The position numbers and the translations under genes are program-made. Shown here piece by piece: positions 25,223 through 33,053 of a stretch of 33,122 nucleotides of DNA. Within the stretch, counting starts at the first letter, position 1; each line of letters begins with the position of its first letter. Origin of the DNA: an archaeon (GTDB lineage: Archaea > Thermoproteota > Nitrososphaeria > Nitrososphaerales > CADDZS01); contig JARCRS010000099.1 of NCBI GenBank assembly GCA_029850555.1, positions 1 through 33,122 on the forward strand, written 5' to 3'. The notes below the pieces were generated by a model. The model searched no databases and had not been told where the DNA came from. It saw nothing but the letters and a program-made list of their open reading frames with translations.

Positions 25223-26248
25223 AATCGGCCAAAGTTCATCCTGAATTGATACGTCCACAACTTTAGTTGAGGTTCCATCTTTTCTTGTCAGAATGCGTCC
25301 GGCCTTCTTAGGTAGAAATCGTCCTATCTTAGTACACTTTATACCATTCCTTTTCAATAATCTGATAATTTGACTCTGATCTTTTTCAGCGCATGCAATC
25401 AGTAAGGAACCTGACCCAATCAGTTTCAGAGGATCTATCGAAAGAAGCTTACAGATTTTCCTTGTCGCGTCATAGATCTGCACGGAATCTGACACGAGCT
25501 CAAAGCCGAGATTTGAGGCAAGGCTCATTTCAACTAAACATCCAATAGTCCCGCCTTCAGTTGTGTCATGCATGGCGTGAACTTTTCCTGTTGAAAATGC
25601 GAGACGGGCCTCTGGAAGAATACTCAATTTTTGAATTACATTTTGTGCCTTCTTCAAGGCGGACGCTGGAAGAGCATCCCGAACCTTATCGAGCCTCGAA
25701 AGTATAGAAGTACCCTCGATTCCTGCGGTTTTAGTCATGAGAATTACGTCATCTTTCTTCGCCATAGACGCAGTTACGAATTTATCCCCCGAACCAAAAC
25801 AAGTCACAACGATTATTGGACGCTCTATTCTCGCAGTTATCTCCGTGTGACCCCCAGTTACAGTTATTCCAAGACTTCTCGCAGTCGAATTGATTTCTCT
25901 TATTATCGAGCTAATCTGATACTTGCTTGTCCCACTTGGAAATAGAGAGACAACACTTAGACAATCGGGCATTATGCCGCTAGTTGCTACATCATTAGCA
26001 CTAACATTGACAGCATGCCAACCAATTCTTTTTGCGGTCCCTGTGATGGGATCCGAAGAGGTGACTAGGTATTTTCCTCGTGTATTTGTGACTCCCACAT
26101 CCACCCCTATGCTAGGTGGAACTATCAGGTTCTTCCTTGACCCTGAAAACGAATGCAAAAGTGTTTCGAGGATTTCAACTGGAAGTTTTCCCTCAGGAAG
26201 AGCGGCACCATTGCTGACAATTGCCGGCATTGCTATACTTACTTTCAA
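25196..26248 (-). CDS. PurM/HypE-like AIR synthase-related protein
   Basis: 350 residues of the PurM-like ATP-dependent fold. An N-terminal domain has IGVDVGVTNTRGKYLVTSSDPITGT and GWHAVNVSANDVATSGIMP, then VTGGHTE. The C-terminal half has TKTAGIEGTSIL and HAMHDTTEGGTIGCLVEM. It resembles HypE and other AIR-synthase homologues, but it lacks the C-terminal PRIC-like cysteine that HypE needs for cyanide transfer, and no hydrogenase genes are seen. Substrate unknown. TTG start; ATG at 26230 is the alternative. It lies 34 bp downstream of the zinc-ribbon gene. Confidence 0.8.
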   Translation of the reverse strand: MKVSIAMPAIVSNGAALPEGKLPVEILETLLHSFSGSRKNLIVPPSIGVDVGVTNTRGKYLVTSSDPITGTAKRIGWHAVNVSANDVATSGIMPDCLSVVSLFPSGTSKYQISSIIREINSTARSLGITVTGGHTEITARIERPIIVVTCFGSGDKFVTASMAKKDDVILMTKTAGIEGTSILSRLDKVRDALPASALKKAQNVIQKLSILPEARLAFSTGKVHAMHDTTEGGTIGCLVEMSLASNLGFELVSDSVQIYDATRKICKLLSIDPLKLIGSGSLLIACAEKDQSQIIRLLKRNGIKCTKIGRFLPKKAGRILTRKDGTSTKVVDVSIQDELWPILSQYGNLS

Positions 26249-26282
26249 AGGAATGGATCAAGTGTTACAGTTTTTGTAAATG

Positions 26283-26411
26283 TCAGTTTAATTTCAAGTC
26301 GCTCATTCCGCAGCCAATGCATCTATACTTTATAGCTCTATCATTTCGAGACACTTCGTTCATGACTTCACCACAACAGGGGCATTTCAGAACTGTCTTC
26401 TCATCTGACAT
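26283..26411 (-). CDS. Small zinc-ribbon protein
   Basis: A 42-residue protein, MSDEKTVLKCPCCGEVMNEV then YRCIGCGMSDLKLN, with two CxxC pairs (CPCC and CIGC) 20 residues apart, enough for one zinc ribbon. ATG at 26411 was chosen because GGAGAG precedes it and a TATA-like AAACTTATTGG lies a further ~25 bp up; the longer frame upstream has no recognisable content. Function unknown: an RNA- or protein-binding adaptor is typical of such proteins. Probably co-transcribed with the PurM-like gene. Confidence 0.7.
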   Translation of the reverse strand: MSDEKTVLKCPCCGEVMNEVSRNDRAIKYRCIGCGMSDLKLN

Positions 26412-26543
26412 GATATCGCTTTCTCTCCATATCCTAACCAATAAGTTTGTTGCTCTAATTTTGCAAGCATCCAAAAATGAACAACTCATCTGGGGATGCC
26501 CAGTCTCCTTAGTTGACCCTCTTGATTAAGAACTGATAAAAAC

Positions 26544-27458
26544 GTGAGGGTACTCTTACCCTCCGTGTCGTCCGCTCAAATTGCGTCGAAGGCTGTCAAG
26601 CAGCTTGACCCTGAAGATATCATAGTATTGAAGGGTCTTGAGAAGACACTTACTCGATTTGAATCGATTCCGATTGAGGCCTTGAAGCGCATCACGAAGC
26701 TCGACGCAGGGAAAATTGAGTTTCGTCTGGGAAGGCTCAATGCCTTTGGTTTTGTAATGAAATCACAATTTGGTTACACTCTTGTCTCATCTGGGCTTGA
26801 TGCACTCGCCTTGCACTCGCTCGTACGTAGAGGATTGATTTCAGGAATGGGAAGATCAATAGGCATGGGAAAAGAGTCAGATGTGTACGAAGTGATAAGT
26901 GACGCAGGCGAGAAAGCTGTTATCAAGTTCTACAGAATTGGTAGGATTAGCTTTAGGGCAACGAGGCTCAAAAGATCGTATTCAAAGCCTGATGCCCACA
27001 ATCAATGGCTAGAAATAAACATCGAAGCAGCAAGAAAAGAAGAAGAGGGCCTCGTAAGAGCGCTCGCCGCAGGCGTCACCACGCCCAAGTTCATAGCTAG
27101 AGACCGGCATGCGGTTCTAATGTCTGAGGTAGAAGGACTCATGTTGCACCGATGTAGAAAGGAAGACATAGAAAACCCCCGTGAACTACTTAAAAAAATC
27201 CTTGAAAACACGCGCACAGCGTATTTGAAAGCTAAGATAATCAATGGAGATCTCTCGGAATACAATATTCTCTTCGATGGCGAAAAACCTTGGATAATTG
27301 ATTGGCCGCAGTACGTAAATCCAGATCATCCTAACGCTTCCGAGATCTTGGAACGAGATGTTGAAAACATTCTAGGCTATTTCGAAAGGAAATTTGGCGA
27401 GAAAATAGATCAAAGGAAAGCTCTTGAATATGCTAAAGGAGAGAAAAAGAGCCTGTAG
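26544..27458 (+). CDS. rio2: RIO2-type serine protein kinase/ATPase
   Basis: An atypical kinase required for small-subunit maturation. 304 residues. The RIO2-specific N-terminal winged helix occupies about 20-95. The ATP loop GMGKESDVYEV is near 108-118, with Lys128 in AVIKFYR. The catalytic loop NGDLSEYNILF carries Asp236 and the metal-binding segment IIDWPQYV carries Asp253. Starts at GTG. It diverges from the zinc-ribbon gene and converges on the Lsm gene with 8 bp between stops. Confidence 0.95.
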   Translation: MRVLLPSVSSAQIASKAVKQLDPEDIIVLKGLEKTLTRFESIPIEALKRITKLDAGKIEFRLGRLNAFGFVMKSQFGYTLVSSGLDALALHSLVRRGLISGMGRSIGMGKESDVYEVISDAGEKAVIKFYRIGRISFRATRLKRSYSKPDAHNQWLEINIEAARKEEEGLVRALAAGVTTPKFIARDRHAVLMSEVEGLMLHRCRKEDIENPRELLKKILENTRTAYLKAKIINGDLSEYNILFDGEKPWIIDWPQYVNPDHPNASEILERDVENILGYFERKFGEKIDQRKALEYAKGEKKSL

Positions 27459-27466
27459 GAAAATCA

Positions 27467-27712
27467 CTAAACTCGGAAACCCTCTCCGATCTTGATAAAA
27501 AGGACGTTGTTTCCTCGGATTACGATTTTGCCATAAGTGGCAGACGGATTCCCGCCGCTATATTCGGTTGCATCGATGAGTATTACGTTCATGTACGGAT
27601 CTACATTGATCATTTTGCCACGATATTCAAGCTCCATTTTGAGGCGAACTGAGACTTCTTTGTTTACTGCCTTTTGAAGAGAATTAAGTGGTTTCTTTGC
27701 TTGTTGAGACAT
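27467..27712 (-). CDS. Sm-like (Lsm) RNA-binding protein
   Basis: 81 residues with both Sm motifs: EVSVRLKMELEYRGKMINVDPYMNVILIDATEY and KIVIRGNNVLFIKI, where IRGNNV is the Sm2 signature. Archaeal Sm proteins form heptameric rings that bind U-rich RNA. ATG at 27712 was chosen because upstream sequence in the longer frame has no homology to the family. A TATA-like ATCAATATAGC lies upstream on the minus strand. Confidence 0.92.
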   Translation of the reverse strand: MSQQAKKPLNSLQKAVNKEVSVRLKMELEYRGKMINVDPYMNVILIDATEYSGGNPSATYGKIVIRGNNVLFIKIGEGFRV

Positions 27713-27911
27713 ATTTTTACGCAGTTCACCAAGAGCTATATTGATCGGATTATAGGTCTGAATTAAAGATAAAAGGCTATCCAGAGATTGCGTCAAGAAA
27801 CCTCGAAAATTGTCGATTCTAGAAAATCTAATGTTCAGCAGTCCACCAATATCCACAAAAGATGAAACAAAATTGGATCTTTGCAATTCATCATAGGTGT
27901 CCCAGATAGAA

Positions 27912-28574
27912 ATGTCGCTAAGCCAAAGTTTGTTTAATTTCATCGTTCATCTCATGGCGACAGCTGGATATGGCGGCATATTCGCCTTAATGGTTCTAGA
28001 GAGCGCAACTTTGCCAGTACCGAGCGAAGTTGTATTGCCTTTTGCCGGATATCTTGTGTACCAAGGAACTATGAATTTTTGGATGGTATTGATTGTTGCC
28101 TCAGCTGGTAGTCTTCTCGGAACCGTAATTGATTACGCGGTGGGCTTTTATCTAGGGAGGGCTGCCATTATTCGATATGGGAAATACGTTCATCTGAGTG
28201 AGAAGAATCTAGTCTCCACCGAAAAGTGGTTCAAAAAATACGGACCGATTACGGTTCTTATTGCAAGATTTGTTCCACTTATCAGGACCCTTGTCGCTTT
28301 TCCCGCAGGCATAGCAGAAATGAAGATTCCGAAATTTCTAGCTTATTCTATAGTAGGAATAGTGATATGGGATGCAGCTTTGATCTACGTAGGGTATGCT
28401 GTCGGGCCAAGCGTGAACTCTATAATTGCATCTCTATCCTCGAGTTTCACTGTCGTAGAGATCCTAGCTGTAGTGATAGCAGCACTTGTACTCTTCCTTT
28501 GGGCATGGAGATCGAGCAAACAATCAAAGAAAAGAACTGAGGAAGAAAGCCATGACAAAGCCGAGAAGCTTTAG
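27912..28574 (+). CDS. DedA-family membrane protein
   Basis: 220 residues with about five hydrophobic segments. DedA hallmarks are FALMVLESATLPVPSEVVLPFAGYL at about 25-49, GSLLGTVIDYAVGFYLGR, the conserved FGKYGPI-like KWFKKYGPITVLIARFVPLIRTLVAFPAGIAEM, and a charged C-terminal tail. These proteins act in membrane homeostasis, and some are lipid scramblases/flippases. ATG at 27912 is preferred to GTG at 27897 on spacing. Its stop overlaps the convergent membrane-protein gene by 4 bp. Confidence 0.9.
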   Translation: MSLSQSLFNFIVHLMATAGYGGIFALMVLESATLPVPSEVVLPFAGYLVYQGTMNFWMVLIVASAGSLLGTVIDYAVGFYLGRAAIIRYGKYVHLSEKNLVSTEKWFKKYGPITVLIARFVPLIRTLVAFPAGIAEMKIPKFLAYSIVGIVIWDAALIYVGYAVGPSVNSIIASLSSSFTVVEILAVVIAALVLFLWAWRSSKQSKKRTEEESHDKAEKL

Positions 28575-29155
28575 GCGAGTGAAGCTTTCTCTTTCTCCAA
28601 AGATCTGATATAATAAAATGAGTATAGTCCGGCCGCGAGGATTGTTGTCGTAAGTTTTGTCGCAAACACGAGATTCCATGGGATGGAAGGATTCGGAAAA
28701 GAATTGACTACAATGTCCGGATTTAGTATGCCCGCAATACTAGCGGCTGAAAGCTGTGCTATCCAAATGGCAAAGTTGTACATGACTTCATAAGCAGCTA
28801 ATGCTGTACCTCCAAAGATAAACATCTTCAAGTAAGAGTAGGTAGAGCTTGAAAACTTTAACATGCTCGGCCTAGCTAGCTCTAGCCCAGAATATGTCAA
28901 GCCAAGGGCTGCTGCCATAAGAATCGAAACAGGTTTGACGGACAGAGGATTTGTCTGCGAGGGGATCTGTACATTAACCAAGGTTGCCCCAACTACATCA
29001 ATATGGCCCATGATAGAAGCCACGATCGAATAAGAAGTAAGCGTCAATATAACGCCAGTGCAGAGGAGTGTTATGATTTCGAATATTCGTTTATGGGCAT
29101 TAGATTCTCGCATCCGAGAAACTTTTCTTTGTTCCGCGACTTCAGGTCTCTGCAT
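28571..29155 (-). CDS. Four-helix membrane protein, unknown function
   Basis: 194 residues with a basic N-terminus followed by about four membrane segments, near residues 25-50, 75-95, 108-135 and 160-185, and a short charged end (RSLEKEKASLA). I do not recognise a family. It lies 70 bp downstream of the metallopeptidase gene in the same orientation and may share its transcript. Confidence 0.65.
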   Translation of the reverse strand: MQRPEVAEQRKVSRMRESNAHKRIFEIITLLCTGVILTLTSYSIVASIMGHIDVVGATLVNVQIPSQTNPLSVKPVSILMAAALGLTYSGLELARPSMLKFSSSTYSYLKMFIFGGTALAAYEVMYNFAIWIAQLSAASIAGILNPDIVVNSFPNPSIPWNLVFATKLTTTILAAGLYSFYYIRSLEKEKASLA

Positions 29156-29225
29156 GAGGACTACTGACCTAACCTTTTCTAAAGACCCCTGCGAATTTGG
29201 GATAAAAAAACCTTCTCTGAGTGTC

Positions 29226-29618
29226 CTAAGTACTCGAAATTCTTCGAGACGCTTCGGAGTAACTTTTGTGCATAGCCTCGACGCTTCTCCTGTTTATTTT
29301 CCCTTTGTGGGGGACAAACCCTCCGCTGAATCCTGATGGAATATGCATTAGTTCGTGGATTATGACTTTCTCCTTTTCGGGAGGTTCCAGTTTATCGAAC
29401 TCTTCTGAAATAACTTCGACCACATATAGTGGCTGTATCTTTAGAGCATCAAACCAGATGCGGCCCAGCCCGTGGATTCTAGCTTGGACACGGCGAGCCC
29501 TGCTGCCGGTAGATCTGTAAAAAGACACTCTTTCCGGATCAATGTTTTTTAGATTCAAAACATTGATGATGTGCTTTGCTATTTGTTCAACATCTGGAGC
29601 CTTTGCGTAGTTAATCAT
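29226..29618 (-). CDS. Putative zinc metallopeptidase (HExxH)
   Basis: 130 residues. VIIHELMHIPSGFSGGFVPHKGKI carries HELMH (His88, Glu89, His92) and a further His104, plausible zinc ligands. The family resembles compact putative metallopeptidases widespread in archaea and some phages. Substrate unknown. RVSFYRSTGSRARRVQARIHGLGRIWFDAL is a conserved lead-in. ATG start with no clear upstream partner. Confidence 0.8.
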   Translation of the reverse strand: MINYAKAPDVEQIAKHIINVLNLKNIDPERVSFYRSTGSRARRVQARIHGLGRIWFDALKIQPLYVVEVISEEFDKLEPPEKEKVIIHELMHIPSGFSGGFVPHKGKINRRSVEAMHKSYSEASRRISST

Positions 29619-29734
29619 GGTAAGGGCGATCTTCTTAATTTCCGAACCAAAGGCTTATTTTTAATTTTTGAGTCGTGACAAAAAATTTCAGTTGAGTAAA
29701 AGACAAAAGCGGATTTATCGACTTGAGTCTAAGA

Positions 29735-30775
29735 TCAGTATGTCGAGATAATTTCCTTAAAGTCAGACATCCTAACCTCTAATCCAAAACGATCCTCCAT
29801 TTTCTTCATGGCATTGTAAGTTTTCAGCATCAGGGGGAGATGCCTAACCATGCTGAACCTGCCTTCGAATTTGAGTTTAATTATATCATAGACATAGTTG
29901 AAGTATTCAAATTTGTCTAGGACCGCTTGCCTGTACCGTGGAAGGTTGTAGAGATTTTCGCAGAGAAGCTCAGCACATTGCAAACTTGGGATTATGCCCT
30001 CGCCTAGCAACGGAAATACTGTTCCGATCGATTCGCCGCATCCAACCACATTGCCAACGTAAAACGGTTCGCAATACTTTGGAGGAGAAATCCGAATTGG
30101 TCTGCCAATCTTCTTCTCAATTTTTCCCGGATTCTCATTTTGATATGCACTCAATGCTTCGTTATGTCTTTTTTTGTAGTCACCAGCTCCAACGAAAGCT
30201 GAGCCCTTTTCGAGCGGGAAAGACCAAAGATATCCGGCGAGTCCTTCGAAAGGCTTTATGTAAAAGTCATTGTGAGTTCCCAAAGCTGGGTCCTCGCCAT
30301 ACGAGACTTTGTATTCCACGCAAGGGATCCAAAGATCGTCCTTGACCTTCGGGAGGAAGGATCTATGAAGACCTGTGCAATCAATTACCATGTCATATCC
30401 TTCATCCTTGAGCAATGAAGGCGTAGCCTTGACCCCGAACTTTGCCTTTTTTCCTTTTGTCAAGTCGATTTCAAGCTGATGCTTATCATACGTTACGAGA
30501 CCAATGAGCGGAATTCGCCGCGGATTTTTCTCTGCTCCTAGGTCGACGACCATTTCTTTCCCGTTAAACAGAATATACTTTTCAAAATCAATTCCCAATG
30601 GTTTCATTAATTTAGAGAGTTCTTTTTTTGAAGTTCCCCAAGCGCAGACTGCCTGAAATTCCCCTTCTTTCTGCATTTCATACCCTGTTACGTCGTGATC
30701 ACTGCTCAAGCGATTAAGCAAGTAGCTGCCTGCCACGCCCAACCCCACGACAGCTATTCTCTTTGATTTTGCCAA
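29735..30775 (-). CDS. FAD-dependent oxidoreductase, geranylgeranyl reductase-like
   Basis: 346 residues. The FAD-binding GLGVAGSYLLNRLSSDHDVTGYE is near 11-33. Other family features are VIDCTGLHRSFLP, AGYLWSFPLEKGSAFVGAGDY, and VVGCGESIGTVFPLLGEGIIPSLQCAELLCENL, the second FAD-contact region. Archaeal relatives saturate isoprenoid chains of membrane lipids, but this family is broad, so the substrate is not certain. TTG start. It diverges from the histone gene. Confidence 0.83.
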   Translation of the reverse strand: MAKSKRIAVVGLGVAGSYLLNRLSSDHDVTGYEMQKEGEFQAVCAWGTSKKELSKLMKPLGIDFEKYILFNGKEMVVDLGAEKNPRRIPLIGLVTYDKHQLEIDLTKGKKAKFGVKATPSLLKDEGYDMVIDCTGLHRSFLPKVKDDLWIPCVEYKVSYGEDPALGTHNDFYIKPFEGLAGYLWSFPLEKGSAFVGAGDYKKRHNEALSAYQNENPGKIEKKIGRPIRISPPKYCEPFYVGNVVGCGESIGTVFPLLGEGIIPSLQCAELLCENLYNLPRYRQAVLDKFEYFNYVYDIIKLKFEGRFSMVRHLPLMLKTYNAMKKMEDRFGLEVRMSDFKEIISTY

Positions 30776-30882
30776 AATCTACTTTACCACTTGCGATTAT
30801 GATATAATCCGAATCACAAAGTTTGAATAAGATGTGGATTCTTTCTTCCTATTACTACACCTTTAAGCAGTTTGCTGTCAAA

Positions 30883-30890
30883 AACTTATA
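30883..30890 (+). promoter_or_regulatory. TATA box of the histone gene
   Basis: AACTTATA, with A residues in the BRE position, predicts a transcription start near 30912-30915. That gives about 20 nt of leader containing GAGGT before the TTG at 30936, or a leaderless start at the TTG at 30915. Confidence 0.45.
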
Positions 30891-30935
30891 GATTGCCTAC
30901 GTTGTCGGTGTCCTTTGAGGTCGTTTATTTCTTTC

Positions 30936-31160
30936 TTGTCTGAGACAGAGTTTGGTCTTGCTGCGGTATATCGTATAATCAAGAAATCAGGTGCAGAGCG
31001 TGTTAGCGACGAGGCGGCCGAGGAGCTCCGCCGAGCAGTGGAAGATGTAGCGGCCCAGATAGCAAAACAAGCTATAGCGCTCGCAGATCATGCGGGCAGG
31101 CATACAGTGAAAGGAGCAGACATAAAACTCGCGGCAAAGACGATCTTAAGAACAGCTTAA
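30936..31160 (+). CDS. Archaeal histone
   Basis: A DNA-wrapping protein of 74 residues with a single histone fold. It reads SETEFGLAAVYRIIKKSGAERVS, then AAEELRRAVEDVAAQIAKQAIALADHAGRHTVKGADIKLAAKTIL. RHTVKGAD is the conserved loop-2 DNA contact (R-x-T-V-x-x-x-D). TTG at 30936 places the usual N-terminal Met directly before SETEF; another TTG at 30915 would add seven residues (RSFISF...). This N-terminus resembles thaumarchaeal histones and is one of the taxonomic cues. Confidence 0.93.
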   Translation: MSETEFGLAAVYRIIKKSGAERVSDEAAEELRRAVEDVAAQIAKQAIALADHAGRHTVKGADIKLAAKTILRTA

Positions 31161-31197
31161 TAAAATCCAAATAGACAAAAGGAACGAAAAAGTTGGA

Positions 31198-31383
31198 GCT
31201 CCGGTGGTGTAGTCCGGCCTTCGTCTCTTCAATGCGCGGATCTTACATCGGGCGTGCATCGAAAGGATCGACCGGAAAAGCATAGTGGCCTCTCGCCGTT
31301 CTGGCGAAATGGGAGAAATGTCTCTTTCAACTAAAAGAGGGACTTCATAGTCACTGACCCGGGTTCAAATCCCGGCCGGAGCA
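31198..31383 (+). tRNA. tRNA-Glu (probably CTC), two introns
   Basis: The acceptor GCTCCGG (31198-31204) pairs with CCGGAGC (31376-31382); discriminator A; no encoded CCA. The T-arm is CCGGG-TTCAAAT-CCCGG (31359-31375). The D-stem GTGT (31207) pairs with GCAT (31280). The anticodon stem GTGGC (31285) pairs with GTCAC (31350), with loop CT-CTC. Intron 1, in the D-loop, is 31220-31277: CCGG (31214) and CCGG (31272) make a four-pair helix with three-base bulges CCT and AAA, a bulge-helix-bulge that predicts exactly those cuts. Intron 2 is about 31296-31348 at position 37/38; its splice motif is less clear. Splicing gives a 75-nt tRNA of the archaeal Glu type. Confidence 0.88.
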
Positions 31384-31625
31384 CTGTTACCATGGTTCAA
31401 ATACCTGTATGCCCAAATGGGCAACGGAACACTTCCGTGGAACAGATTGAAGAAACTGTCTCGAGATTCTAAGAGTTTCTTGAGTGTCTGAGAACAAAGG
31501 CGACTAGGGTCAACTACTCTTGAGGAGTAAAGTACGTTTTAGGCGATCCCGACGCTTTTCTTTTGCTCGCAAAAACGCATAGGAAAAAGGCTGAAGAAAA
31601 GCTAACTGAATTTATTAAGAAATAA

Positions 31626-32126
31626 CGCGGAAGTGTTGCACCCTCTACTCTTGTGAATCCGTTTGAATTTATCAACCATGCATACATCATAGTTTCATGT
31701 AACGAGCTGCCTCCAATAAAGGAAGATGATCTCGGTGTATTCAACAGAATAAAGAGACGTCTTTTCAAAAATCGATTTGGAGGGAAGGATCGTCCAGACC
31801 GAGAATAAGAGAAGAAACTCTCGACGCCTGAAGAGATTTCTGCGATTTTGAATTGGGCTTTAGAGGGACTGAAGAGACTCGAGGCTCAAGGATGGAATTT
31901 TTCTCATGATGAAAAGGAGACAGAGATGAGAGAGTGGTACAAGCGCAAGAGCGACCCTCTATGGGGGTTCGTCGAAGATGAACTAACTGATGAAAGCGAA
32001 GGTGATGACGAAGAACCATTCACAATCAAAGAGGAGTGTTACAATGCCTTCAAAGAATACGCCAACGCTCCTTGCCTTAGTTCTTCATCTAAAATGATCC
32101 TCATATTCAGCAACATCGCTAGTTGA
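31626..32126 (+). pseudogene. Broken D5-like primase/helicase of a mobile element
   Basis: One frame reads NPFEFINHAYIIVSCNELPP, then GVFNRIKRRLFKNRFGGKDR, a stop at 31806, then STPEEISAILNWALEGLKRLEAQGW and IKEECYNAFKEYAN. This is the C-terminal part of phage/plasmid D5-type helicases: the (F)SCNELP strand, the Arg-finger region NRI.RR, and the EELSAILNWALEGL helix. The Walker A region is absent, and the frame is closed upstream at 31623. A further small open stretch (GVKYVLGDPDAFLLLAKTHR) lies at 31530-31625. Its place just downstream of a tRNA gene suggests the remnant of an element integrated there. Confidence 0.75.
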
Positions 32127-32278
32127 AGATTAGTTCACTTCTTTAAGACTTGCATCATCGTCTGATCTTTCCGTGACTGAATTTAGATGCAGTAGAGCTC
32201 TCGGTTCAAAAATGGTCTCGAATTCGCTTTGATAGTTTGGTAATACTTAGGTAGGTTGAAAAACTACTTTCTAGTCCC

Positions 32279-32884
32279 ATGACCCCGGAACCTTCGAGTT
32301 ATTCGACTAGGGAGCTCTCATCGAGAACCTGGGGAGATTTCGAGAAACTTTTCAGGAAGAAGAGTAAATGGGGAGGCTGCTGGTGTATGATTTTTCACCG
32401 ACTGGGACCCTTGCCCAAGAGTGAGAGGAGAAGACTGACCAAGGAACAAAGAGTCGGAAGGGATCGCCGAGACAAAAAAGAACTGATCGATAAGGGCAGC
32501 TCGCACGGAATACTGGTCTACTCCGATGAAGAACCGGTCGGATGGTGTCAGTACGGTCCAAAATGGGAATTGCCACGTATCGACTCTGGCCGCATATACA
32601 AGGAGCTATCCCTCGATAACGAGGGTAAGAAACTGTGGAGAATCACTTGCTTTTGGGTTGACAGAAAGTATCGGGGTCGAGGGGCGGCAACCGCTGCACT
32701 GAAAGCTGCTCTGAACTCTATAAAGAAAAAAGGAGGAGGATTAGTTGAGGCATATCCTGCAACTCACAAGGGATTCCCTGCAGACTGGTTTGGCAATCTA
32801 TCTATGTTTAAGAAAGAAGGGTTCGAGGTCGTCGCACCTTTTGGCAAGAGCAACGTATTGGTAAGGCAAACGATTATGCCATGA
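32279..32884 (+). CDS. GNAT-family N-acetyltransferase
   Basis: 201 residues. KKSKWGGCWCMIFHRLGPLP at the N-terminus matches a GNAT subgroup with a Trp/Cys-rich lead-in. HGILVYSDEEPVGWCQYGP is the beta-bulge substrate side. ITCFWVDRKYRGRGAATAALKAAL is motif A with the CoA-binding R-G-R-G-A/G. The acetyl acceptor is unknown. ATG start; a TATA-like element is not obvious. It follows the mobile-element remnant, so it might be cargo of the same event (inference). Confidence 0.85.
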   Translation: MTPEPSSYSTRELSSRTWGDFEKLFRKKSKWGGCWCMIFHRLGPLPKSERRRLTKEQRVGRDRRDKKELIDKGSSHGILVYSDEEPVGWCQYGPKWELPRIDSGRIYKELSLDNEGKKLWRITCFWVDRKYRGRGAATAALKAALNSIKKKGGGLVEAYPATHKGFPADWFGNLSMFKKEGFEVVAPFGKSNVLVRQTIMP

Positions 32885-32940
32885 CAGTGTTTGATTTCTT
32901 GAATAATCAAAGTTCATCCATTGTGCTCGTCTCAGAGGTC

Positions 32941-32958
32941 GTAATCTCCAGAGATTAC
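32941..32958. repeat. Short perfect inverted repeat
   Basis: GTAATCTC, a two-base CA spacer, then GAGATTAC. It lies about 57 bp after the GNAT stop. No T-run follows, so an operator-type site is as likely as an RNA hairpin. Confidence 0.5.
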
Positions 32959-33053
32959 AACCTTCGTAGAACATCATTTGTAATTACGTAATGATCCTCA
33001 GACCGTGTTAGAAAGAATGACATCTAAACAGAGATACCGTTATTTCGGTCCAA

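Noticed and set aside
25196-26248. HypE hydrogenase maturation factor.
   Set aside because: The C-terminal cysteine motif is missing and no hydrogenase or other hyp genes are present; kept as a PurM-like protein.
27713-27943. N-terminal extension of the Lsm protein (77 residues).
   Set aside because: Sm proteins start close to the Sm1 motif, and a TATA-like element lies inside the proposed extension.
29938-30345. 135-residue plus-strand open frame.
   Set aside because: Antisense shadow of the FAD-dependent reductase.
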